13,871 nucleotides of DNA from DATDRM01 sp035291705 (GTDB lineage: Bacteria > Chloroflexota > Anaerolineae > Anaerolineales > UBA4823), in NCBI GenBank assembly GCA_035291705.1, contig DATDRM010000286.1, positions 1 to 13,871 of the forward strand, written 5' to 3'. Below, one piece after another: positions 5,736 through 12,463 of the stretch. Position 1 is the stretch's first letter, and each line of letters begins with the position of its first letter. The notes beneath the pieces are model-generated. The model ran no database searches. It was not told the origin of the DNA and worked only from the letters and a program-made list of their open reading frames with translations. Both the position numbers and the translations under genes were made by a program.

Positions 5736-6602
5736 TTGTTTAATAATAGAAAAATTGCCTTCATTGGCCCAGGAGCAATGGCGGAGGCGATGATCGCCGG
5801 GTTGATCCGCCAGAAGGTGATAAATCCAGGGGCGTTGATTGCGTCTGGACCCCGTGCCGAGCGCGGGGAGGAGCTACACACCCGCTATAGCATCGAGACG
5901 GTTACCGACAACCTTGCCGCCGCCCGGATGGCGGACGTGGTTGTGCTTTCCGTAAAGCCACAACGCCTGGATACTGTCCTGTCAAACTTGCGCGGGGCGA
6001 TCCAGCCTCAGGCGCTGGTGTTATCGATTGTCGCCGGGGCCTCGATCGCCAAGATCGCCGGCATCCTGGAGCATGATGCCATCGTACGCTCGATGCCCAA
6101 CGTTCCGGCGCAAATTGGGGAAGGGATCACAGTCTGGACGGCGTCACCGGCAGTCACCAACGAGCAGCGGGAGATGGCGCGCCAGATCCTGAGCGCCTTT
6201 GGACAGGAAATTTTTATGGAAGAGGAGTATTATTTGAATATGGCCACCGCCCTCTCCGGAACCGGCCCGGCATATGTCTTTCTTTTCATGGAGGCTATGG
6301 TTGATGCGGGGGTTCACCTGGGTTTCCCGCGCCGGGTGGCGGAGCAACTTGTGGCGCAGACTGTGCGTGGTTCGGTGGACTTCTACACCAAGTCAGGGGG
6401 CTCGGCGCATCTGGCATACCTGCGCAACCAGGTCACTTCACCGGGCGGCACTTCAGCCGCCGCCCTGTACTACCTGGAGAAGGCCGGTTTCCGCACTGCC
6501 ATCTCGCGAGCCGTGTGGGCGGCCTACGAGCGCTCGCGTGAGCTGGGGAAGGATGCCAAAGCACACTGGCCTGAGCAGGTGGAAGGAAAGGATGAGGGAT
6601 GA
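5736..6602 (+). CDS. proC: Pyrroline-5-carboxylate reductase
   Basis: ProC catalyses the last step of proline synthesis, the NAD(P)H-dependent reduction of 1-pyrroline-5-carboxylate in the cytoplasm. The 288-residue protein has the N-terminal nucleotide-binding loop GPGAMAEAM (11-19), LSVKPQ (71-76) and MPNVPAQIGEG. Its C-terminal dimerisation domain carries the family signature from ALSGTGPAYVFLFMEAM to NQVTSPGGTSAAAL. SGPRAE at the end of the second strand suggests NADPH preference, which is an inference. The gene starts at TTG after a strong AGGAGG. It follows ruvA by 34 bases and may be in the same transcript. The last residues (VEGKDEG) are charged and look poorly conserved. Confidence 0.95.
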   Translation: MFNNRKIAFIGPGAMAEAMIAGLIRQKVINPGALIASGPRAERGEELHTRYSIETVTDNLAAARMADVVVLSVKPQRLDTVLSNLRGAIQPQALVLSIVAGASIAKIAGILEHDAIVRSMPNVPAQIGEGITVWTASPAVTNEQREMARQILSAFGQEIFMEEEYYLNMATALSGTGPAYVFLFMEAMVDAGVHLGFPRRVAEQLVAQTVRGSVDFYTKSGGSAHLAYLRNQVTSPGGTSAAALYYLEKAGFRTAISRAVWAAYERSRELGKDAKAHWPEQVEGKDEG

Positions 6603-6628
6603 AGGGGCGGGCACGAATTGTGAACAAC

Positions 6629-6657
6629 TGGACAATATAGACGCTTTCAGGTATCAT
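6629..6657 (+). promoter_or_regulatory. Candidate sigma70 promoter of the M42 peptidase gene
   Basis: TGGACA (6629-6634) and TATCAT (6652-6657) each match the consensus at five of six positions and are exactly 17 bp apart. The predicted start near 6664 would place the hairpin at 6670-6700 at the very 5' end of the mRNA, about 95 bases before the coding start. Confidence 0.45.
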
Positions 6658-6669
6658 TTGACTGTTCAG

Positions 6670-6700
6670 ATGTAGGACAAAACGCCATTTTGTCCTACAT
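6670..6700. repeat. Perfect 13-bp hairpin, loop CGCCA
   Basis: ATGTAGGACAAAA (6670-6682) pairs perfectly with TTTTGTCCTACAT (6688-6700) around a 5-base loop. No T-run follows on either strand, so it is not a typical intrinsic terminator. It lies between proC and the M42 gene. It could be a dispersed palindromic (REP-like) repeat or a 5'-end mRNA structure. Confidence 0.8.
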
Positions 6701-6759
6701 TCGGCTAAGTTATTACTTGGCACTTTATTCCCCAGTTGAAAGGTCGCTAGAGTAAAAGG

Positions 6760-7833
6760 ATGGAAGACTCGACTCTGACGTTGCTTAAAGAACTCACAGA
6801 AGCCCATGGCGTGCCCGGATATGAAGCCCCGATCCGGGCCGTGGTGCGTAAATACCTGGAATCACTCGGCGAACTCTCTCAGGACAAGATCGGCAGTGTG
6901 ATCTGCCAGGTCAAAGGAAGTATCCACACTCCCCGGCTGATGCTGGCCGGACACATGGACGAAATCGGGTTCATGGTCAAACATATTACCAAGGAAGGCT
7001 TTATCCACTTCATCCCGCTCGGGGGGTGGTTCGACCAGGTGTTGCTCGGGCAAAGGGTGGTGATCAAGACGGGTAAAGGGGATGTGGTGGGAGTGATCGG
7101 AGCCAAGCCGCCGCATTTAATGCCTGCCGACCAGCGCGATAAAGTCGTCAAGAAGCAGGATATGTATATCGACATTGGTGCCTCCAGCCAGGAGGAAGTA
7201 GAGGCGACGGGAGTGCGTCCAGGAGATGCGATCATCCCGCGGGCGGATTTCGTGCAGCTGGCGAATGGCAAGACCTATCTCTCCAAGGCGTTCGACGACC
7301 GTGTCGGCACAGCGGTGATGATCTCAGCGTTGCAAGCCTTGAAAGGCGAGGCGCATGCCAACACTGTGTTTGGCGTGGCGACGGTGATGGAAGAGGTTGG
7401 CGTGCGCGGAGCGACGACCAGTGTGCGGGCGGTCGATCCGGATGTGGCGATTGTGCTCGAGTCTGATATCGCGGGTGATGTCCCCGGGATCAAGCCGGAG
7501 GAATCCTCGGTTAAGCTGGGCAAAGGGCCGACTGTGTTGATCTATGACGCCCGGATGATCCCGAATCTGAAACTGCGCGATCTGGTGATGGAGACTGCCA
7601 CAGCGATTGAGGTACCGGTGCAAGCTTCGTACGTCGAAGGAGGAGCTACAGACGGGGCAGCGATCCACCTGCATAGTACTGGCGTGCCAACGGTGGTGAT
7701 CGGCGTGGCGGCGCGGCATATTCACTCGCACAGCTCGATCATCCACCGCGAGGATTACGACAACGCCGTGAAGCTGTTAGTGGAACTGATCAAGCGCCTG
7801 GATGCTGAGACAGTCGCTGGGCTAACAGCGTAA
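6760..7833 (+). CDS. M42 family metallo-aminopeptidase
   Basis: M42 enzymes are two-metal aminopeptidases that usually form dodecameric tetrahedral (TET) particles and trim short peptides in the cytoplasm. The 357-residue length fits. The metal and catalytic residues are in place. His65 sits in AGHMDEIGF, and the bridging Asp in KAFDDRVGTA (Asp179 or Asp180). Glu211 and Glu212 in VMEEVGVRGA are the catalytic base and a ligand. Glu234 or Asp236 in VLESDIAGD and His322 in RHIHSHSS complete the set. GVPGYEAPIR near the N-terminus is the usual start region, which supports ATG 6760. Its ribosome binding site is poor: AAAAGG abuts the ATG directly. Family members have been called endoglucanase (FrvX) or deblocking aminopeptidase, and the substrate here is unknown. 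It has its own candidate promoter. Confidence 0.93.
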   Translation: MEDSTLTLLKELTEAHGVPGYEAPIRAVVRKYLESLGELSQDKIGSVICQVKGSIHTPRLMLAGHMDEIGFMVKHITKEGFIHFIPLGGWFDQVLLGQRVVIKTGKGDVVGVIGAKPPHLMPADQRDKVVKKQDMYIDIGASSQEEVEATGVRPGDAIIPRADFVQLANGKTYLSKAFDDRVGTAVMISALQALKGEAHANTVFGVATVMEEVGVRGATTSVRAVDPDVAIVLESDIAGDVPGIKPEESSVKLGKGPTVLIYDARMIPNLKLRDLVMETATAIEVPVQASYVEGGATDGAAIHLHSTGVPTVVIGVAARHIHSHSSIIHREDYDNAVKLLVELIKRLDAETVAGLTA

Positions 7834-7894
7834 GATTTATACCTTCAAAATAAGACGCTGATGAAGGCGGAATATGCTGATAAAAATAAACCTT

Positions 7895-7926
7895 TAAACG
7901 TTTAAACGTTGCAACGTTCTAACGTT
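7895..7926. repeat. Four tandem 8-bp repeats centred on AACGTT
   Basis: TAAACGTT, TAAACGTT, GCAACGTT and CTAACGTT run head to tail with exact 8-bp period. Each copy contains the 6-bp palindrome AACGTT. The array ends five bases before the atpA ribosome binding site AGGAG (7931-7935). The rest of the 104-base gap (7834-7894) is AT-rich and holds no promoter that I can place with confidence. Confidence 0.8.
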
Positions 7927-7930
7927 CTCT

Positions 7931-7935
7931 AGGAG
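7931..7935 (+). promoter_or_regulatory. Ribosome binding site choosing ATG 7941 for atpA
   Basis: AGGAG is followed by two in-frame ATG codons, at 7938 (two bases away) and 7941 (five bases away). The second has the workable spacing and gives the N-terminus MSDLIKQI. Confidence 0.65.
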
Positions 7936-7940
7936 ATATG

Positions 7941-9602
7941 ATGAGTGATTTAATCAAGCAGATAACTGCTGACCTGCAAAAACAGATCGAAGCATTCGAA
8001 CCTCAGGTGGGGATGAGCGATGTTGGGTCCGTGATCGAGGCTGGCGACGGGATCGCCCGAGTGAACGGCCTGGCAGCGGTGCGCGCCCAGGAGCTTGTAC
8101 AGTTCGCCAACGGGGTGATGGGCATTGCTTTCAACCTGGAGAAGGAAGCGGTGGGTGTGATCATCATGGGTGACTACTCTGGGATCGATGAGGGAATGTC
8201 AGTGCACTCTACGGGTAGGATCGCCTCGGTGCCTGTCGGTGACAGCCTGGTTGGGCGGGTGGTTAACGCCCTGGGGCAGCCGGTGGATGGCAAGGGAGCG
8301 ATTAAATCCGACCGTTTTCGCCCGATCGAGCGCATCGCTCCCGGTGTGGTGGGACGCAAAGATGTGGATACGCCAGTGCAGACCGGCTTGAAGGCGATCG
8401 ACACCATGACCCCGATCGGGCGCGGCCAGCGCGAGCTGATCATCGGTGACCGCCAGACCGGAAAAACCGCTATCGCCATCGATACGATCATCAACCAGAA
8501 GGGCAAGGACCTGTTATGCATTTATGTGGCGGTTGGGCAGAAAAAAGCTGGTATTGCCCGCACGGTCGACGTATTGGCCCGCTCTGGAGCAATGGACTAC
8601 ACCACGGTGGTAGTGGCTGCGGCGGACGAACCAGCTGCGCTACAATATATCGCCCCCTACGCAGGTTGCGCCATTGGTGAGGAGTTCATGGAGAGCGGCC
8701 GCGATGCCCTGGTGATCTATGACGACCTATCCAAGCATGCTTGGGCCTACCGCCAGGTGTCCTTGTTACTGCGCCGCCCTCCGGGCCGGGAAGCATATCC
8801 TGGCGATGTGTTCTACCTACACTCACGCTTGTTGGAGCGTGCGGCTCGCCTGGCTGATCGGTATGTTGTTGTGGCGAATGATTTTGAAGGCGATCAGGCC
8901 AGCGAGACTGATGGGGTGAACGGCAAGGTATACGACGGCCCTGTGGCACGCCACGCCGCCGAAATTGCTCAAAAAGCGATGGAGAATCCGGATGGGTTCA
9001 AGATGGTTAAGGTCAAAGGCTCAGGAGGGTCTTTGACGGCGCTGCCGATCATTGAAACTCTGTTGGGTGATGTATCGGCGTACATCCCAACTAATGTGAT
9101 CTCGATCACCGATGGGCAGATCTACCTGGAAGGAAACCTGTTCTACGCCGGCATCCGCCCGGCGATCAACGTTGGATTGTCGGTATCACGGGTGGGCGGT
9201 GATGCACAGGTGCGAGCGATGCGCCAGGTGGCTGGGCGCCTGCGCTTGGATATGGCTGCCTTCCGCGAGCTGGCCGCCTTCGCCCAGTTCGGCTCGGATC
9301 TGGATAAGGCGACGCAGGCGCAGCTAAATCGTGGCCAACACCTGCAGGAAATCTTAAAACAATCGCAATATGCACCGATGTCGCTGGATAACCAGGTGAT
9401 CGTGCTTTTCGCCGGCACCAATGGTTACGCCGATCAGATCCCCCTGGATCGGATGAAGGCCTGGGAGGCTGATCTGGTGCGCTATATGGGGACTTCGCAC
9501 CCAGAGATCGGCAAGGATATCGCTGAGAAGAAACGCCTGACCGATGAGATGATGGTTACCTTACGGCAGGCGATTGAGACGTTTAATGCGACCTGGTTAT
9601 GA
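7941..9602 (+). CDS. atpA: ATP synthase F1 subunit alpha
   Basis: This is the non-catalytic nucleotide-binding subunit of the F1 head (alpha3-beta3). From ATG 7941 it has 553 residues, about 40 more than E. coli alpha (513). Landmarks are the beta-barrel domain with VGSVIEAGDGIARVNG, the P-loop GDRQTGKT (169-176), DDLSKHAWAYRQ, PTNVISITDGQIYLE, and the arginine finger Arg417 in SVSRVGGDAQ. The extra length lies between LLERAARLAD and GGSLTALPIIET (about 308-359), where E. coli has a much shorter loop; it is rich in charged residues and glycine. The gene is the first of the F1 group. Its stop overlaps atpG as ATGA. The gene before it is an M42 peptidase, not atpH. ATG 7938 is the alternative start. 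Confidence 0.97.
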   Translation: MSDLIKQITADLQKQIEAFEPQVGMSDVGSVIEAGDGIARVNGLAAVRAQELVQFANGVMGIAFNLEKEAVGVIIMGDYSGIDEGMSVHSTGRIASVPVGDSLVGRVVNALGQPVDGKGAIKSDRFRPIERIAPGVVGRKDVDTPVQTGLKAIDTMTPIGRGQRELIIGDRQTGKTAIAIDTIINQKGKDLLCIYVAVGQKKAGIARTVDVLARSGAMDYTTVVVAAADEPAALQYIAPYAGCAIGEEFMESGRDALVIYDDLSKHAWAYRQVSLLLRRPPGREAYPGDVFYLHSRLLERAARLADRYVVVANDFEGDQASETDGVNGKVYDGPVARHAAEIAQKAMENPDGFKMVKVKGSGGSLTALPIIETLLGDVSAYIPTNVISITDGQIYLEGNLFYAGIRPAINVGLSVSRVGGDAQVRAMRQVAGRLRLDMAAFRELAAFAQFGSDLDKATQAQLNRGQHLQEILKQSQYAPMSLDNQVIVLFAGTNGYADQIPLDRMKAWEADLVRYMGTSHPEIGKDIAEKKRLTDEMMVTLRQAIETFNATWL

Positions 9603-10492
9603 CAACTGCTAGAGAAGTTCGGCTGCGGATCAAGAGCGTTAAGAATATAGCCCAGGTGACGCGGGCCTTGCAGGCGGTGAGTGCCAGCAAAGTACGCAAA
9701 GCAATGCAGGCGGTGCTAAATACTCGACCGTACGCTACTAAGGCCTGGCAAGTGCTGACACACATCGCCGGGCAGCCAGGCCGAGAAAGCCTGCATCCCC
9801 TTTTGACCCGCAGGTCCGAGGTCAAGAGTGTGTTGGTTGTGCTGGTCACGGGGGACCGTGGCCTGGCAGGAGCGTATACAACCAATGTCGTACGTTTCAC
9901 CTTGGAACATTTTAATAATTACGCTGTACCAGTGCGTTTCATCACTGTAGGGCGTAAAGGGCGAGACTTGCTGGCCCGCCGCCGCAAGGAGATCATTGCT
10001 GAGTTCAGTAACCTGCCAGCCGTGCCGAGCTTCGGCGACGTTTCGGCGATCGGGAAAATTGTGGTGGAGGAATTCCTGAACGGATATAGCGATCAAGTTT
10101 ATCTGGTTTTCACCGACTTCATCACAATGGTCAAGCAAGTGCCTAGGTTGCAAAAATTACTTCCTTTGGAACTCACGAAAGAAGGGGCTCGCATAGAAAG
10201 TTTTACTGAGCCGAAATCAGGGCCAGCTGCGTCTTATATCTACGAACCGGGACAGGCTGAGATTCTGGACGAGATCGTGCCGCGCTTCACATCTTTGCAG
10301 GTATATCATGCAATCCTGGAGTCGCTGGCCAGCGAACACGCGGCGCGCATGGTGGCGATGAAGAACGCCACAGATAGCGCAACCGAACTGGCTGAGGGTT
10401 TGCAGCTGGAGTACAACAAGGCGCGGCAACAGAGTATCACTGGTGAGATGCTGGACATCGCTGGCGGGGCTGAGGCACTGTCGAAACGTTAA
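9599..10492 (+). CDS. atpG: ATP synthase F1 subunit gamma
   Basis: Gamma is the rotating central shaft of F1. The 297-residue protein has the N-terminal coiled-coil helix (EVRLRIKSVKNIAQVTRALQ, then AVSASKVRKA). A central Rossmann-like domain starts with VLVVLVTGDRGLAGAYTTNV. The C-terminal helix is the most conserved part (LASEHAARMVAMKNATDSA, then YNKARQQSITGEMLDIAGGA). Both helices of the shaft are intact. The ATG overlaps the atpA stop (ATGA), so translation is probably coupled. No separate ribosome binding site is obvious in the atpA 3' end. atpD follows after 47 bases. Confidence 0.96.
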   Translation: MTTAREVRLRIKSVKNIAQVTRALQAVSASKVRKAMQAVLNTRPYATKAWQVLTHIAGQPGRESLHPLLTRRSEVKSVLVVLVTGDRGLAGAYTTNVVRFTLEHFNNYAVPVRFITVGRKGRDLLARRRKEIIAEFSNLPAVPSFGDVSAIGKIVVEEFLNGYSDQVYLVFTDFITMVKQVPRLQKLLPLELTKEGARIESFTEPKSGPAASYIYEPGQAEILDEIVPRFTSLQVYHAILESLASEHAARMVAMKNATDSATELAEGLQLEYNKARQQSITGEMLDIAGGAEALSKR

Positions 10493-10539
10493 TTTTACGC
10501 TGATCACCGCGCTTGTGATTTTAATGTGAGGAGGAATGA

Positions 10540-11949
10540 ATGGTTGTAAGCAAGAGGACCGCGACGGGTAGGGTTGTACAAATACTGGGTGGTGTGGTCG
10601 ACTTGGAGTTCCCAGTCGATAATCTCCCACAAATCTACGATGCAGTGGAAGTGGCCCGGGATCGACAAGAACCACTCGTTCTCGAAGTGGAAAAGCACCT
10701 GGGAGACAACTGGGTGCGCTGCGTGGCGATGGATGCCACGGATGGACTACAACGCGGAGTTCCTGCGATTGCCACTGGTGCACCGATCCAGGTTCCGGTG
10801 GGACCAGAGACTCTGGGACGTGTGTTCAATGTATTGGGGAAACCGGTCGATCGGAGAGGCCCGGTCGAGGCCAGGCTATATTACCCGATCCACCGCCCTG
10901 CGCCTGAGTTCTCCGAGCAATCGACGCGGGTCGAGGTGTTCGAGACTGGCCTGAAAGTAATCGACCTGATCGCGCCATTCACCAAAGGCGGGAAGACCGG
11001 CATTTTCGGTGGCGCTGGGGTGGGCAAGACGATCATCATCATGGAATTGATTCGTTCGATCGCAACGGTGCACCAGGGCAACTCGGTATTCGCTGGGGTT
11101 GGCGAGCGCACGCGGGAGGGAACACAGCTGTACCGCGAGATGCTTGAGTCAGGTGTGATGAAGGACACGGTGATGGTCTACGGGCAGATGAATGAGCCAC
11201 CCGGGGTACGCCTGCGAGTAGCCCTGACGGCGCTTTCTATGGCGGAATACTTCCGCGACCAGGGACGGGATGTGTTGCTCTTCATCGATAATATCTTTCG
11301 CTTCAGCATGTCCGGCTCGGAAGTTTCGGCGCTGTTGGGCCGTATGCCTTCGGCGGTCGGTTACCAGCCAACCCTGGCGACAGAGATGGGTGAGCTGCAA
11401 GAACGGATCACCTCTACGCGACACGGGTCGATCACCTCGATGCAAGCCGTTTACGTACCCGCCGATGACTATTCCGACCCTGCCCCGGTGGCAACCTTCA
11501 CTCACCTGGATGCGACCATCGCCCTCGAGCGCTCGATCGTAGAGAAGGGTATTTACCCGGCGGTGGATCCCCTGGCATCGACCTCGCGCATCCTGGACCC
11601 ATTGATTGTCGGAAACGAACATTACACCACTGCCCGCGAAGTACAACGCATACTGCAACGCTACAAAGATCTTCAGGATATCATCGCCATCCTGGGTGTG
11701 GATGAGTTAAGCGAAGACGATAAATTGATCGTATCAAGGGCACGTAAGATCGAGCGCTTCTTCTCTCAACCGATGTTTGTTGCCCAGCAGTTCACCGGTT
11801 TGGACGGGCGATACGTCTCACTGAAAGAGACGGTGCGCGGGTTCCGTGAAATCCTGGATGGAAAGCACGACGACCTGCCTGAGCAAGCTTTCATGATGGT
11901 GGGTGCGATCGACGAGGCGATGGAGAAGGCAGAGAGGCTGGAATCATAA
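10540..11949 (+). CDS. atpD: ATP synthase F1 subunit beta
   Basis: Beta carries the catalytic nucleotide site of F1. The 469-residue length is standard. Landmarks are the P-loop GGAGVGKT (157-164), catalytic Glu189 in GERTREG, DVLLFIDNIFRF (Walker B), SEVSALLGRMPSAVGYQPTL, and DELSEDDK (from 388), the DELSEED motif that contacts gamma and epsilon. LPEQAFMMVG is near the end. ATG 10540 has GAGGAGG (10528-10534) five bases upstream. Two normally well-kept motifs are altered: GERTREGND is GERTREGTQ here, and FRFTQAGSE is FRFSMSGSE. These are probably tolerated, since E. coli also varies in the second one. atpC follows after 61 bases. Confidence 0.97.
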   Translation: MVVSKRTATGRVVQILGGVVDLEFPVDNLPQIYDAVEVARDRQEPLVLEVEKHLGDNWVRCVAMDATDGLQRGVPAIATGAPIQVPVGPETLGRVFNVLGKPVDRRGPVEARLYYPIHRPAPEFSEQSTRVEVFETGLKVIDLIAPFTKGGKTGIFGGAGVGKTIIIMELIRSIATVHQGNSVFAGVGERTREGTQLYREMLESGVMKDTVMVYGQMNEPPGVRLRVALTALSMAEYFRDQGRDVLLFIDNIFRFSMSGSEVSALLGRMPSAVGYQPTLATEMGELQERITSTRHGSITSMQAVYVPADDYSDPAPVATFTHLDATIALERSIVEKGIYPAVDPLASTSRILDPLIVGNEHYTTAREVQRILQRYKDLQDIIAILGVDELSEDDKLIVSRARKIERFFSQPMFVAQQFTGLDGRYVSLKETVRGFREILDGKHDDLPEQAFMMVGAIDEAMEKAERLES

Positions 11950-12010
11950 ATGATGAAGGCGGAAGGATGAATGCGAGTTGTGAATTGTGGTTTGCGAGCT
12001 AAGGTGAAAT

Positions 12011-12460
12011 ATGCCTATTCGATGTGAGATCGTGTCGCAAGACCGCCGGGTTTGGGAGGGGGACGCGGATATAATCATCGTTCCCGGAGAAATGGGAGAA
12101 ATGGGGATTCTGCCCAACCATGCTCCCTTGTTGTCGACGTTGAAATTTGGCATCCTGAAGGTGCGTTCGGAAGGCCGGGAGGAGTTCTTCACGGTGGCCG
12201 GGGGAATAATTGAGGTACAACCCAACCTGGTGACGGTGTTAGCTGACAGTGCTGAGAATATCGCAGAGATCGATGTAGCGCGGGCTGAGGCTGCCCGGAG
12301 ACGGGCGGAGGAGATGTTGAAACAAGCGCCTCCTACGGACGACGATGCGTTCATGAAGATGGAATCCGCATTACGGCGCTCCAACCTGCGCCTCGAAGCT
12401 GTGCGACGTTTCCGCCGCCAAAGTAGCCACATGACCGGCAGCTCTGGAGAAACCGAGTAG
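12011..12460 (+). CDS. atpC: ATP synthase F1 subunit epsilon
   Basis: Epsilon sits at the foot of gamma and regulates ATP hydrolysis. The 149-residue protein has the N-terminal beta sandwich (MPIRCEIVSQDRRVWEGDAD, then MGILPNHAPLLSTLKFGI and FFTVAGGIIEVQPNLVTVLAD) and a C-terminal helical hairpin (about 88-136). Residues 87-92, IDVARA, match the I/L-D-x-x-R-A motif by which some bacterial epsilon subunits bind ATP. Arginines at 122, 123 and 127 lie where the second helix of such subunits supplies ligands. The tail after 136 is hydrophilic and about ten residues longer than in E. coli. ATG 12011 follows AAGG at 12001-12004. The mreB-like gene starts 3 bases after the stop codon. Confidence 0.94.
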   Translation: MPIRCEIVSQDRRVWEGDADIIIVPGEMGEMGILPNHAPLLSTLKFGILKVRSEGREEFFTVAGGIIEVQPNLVTVLADSAENIAEIDVARAEAARRRAEEMLKQAPPTDDDAFMKMESALRRSNLRLEAVRRFRRQSSHMTGSSGETE

Positions 12461-12463
12461 GAT

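Noticed and set aside
6618..6624. TTGTGAA half-sites (also 11978-11984) as Rex operators
   Set aside because: Rex sites are palindromes of the form TTGTGAA-N4-TTCACAA. Neither place has the second arm.
10503..10519. ATCAC/GTGAT hairpin between atpG and atpD as attenuator
   Set aside because: The stem is only 5 bp with a 7-base loop and a very short T-run, too weak to claim.
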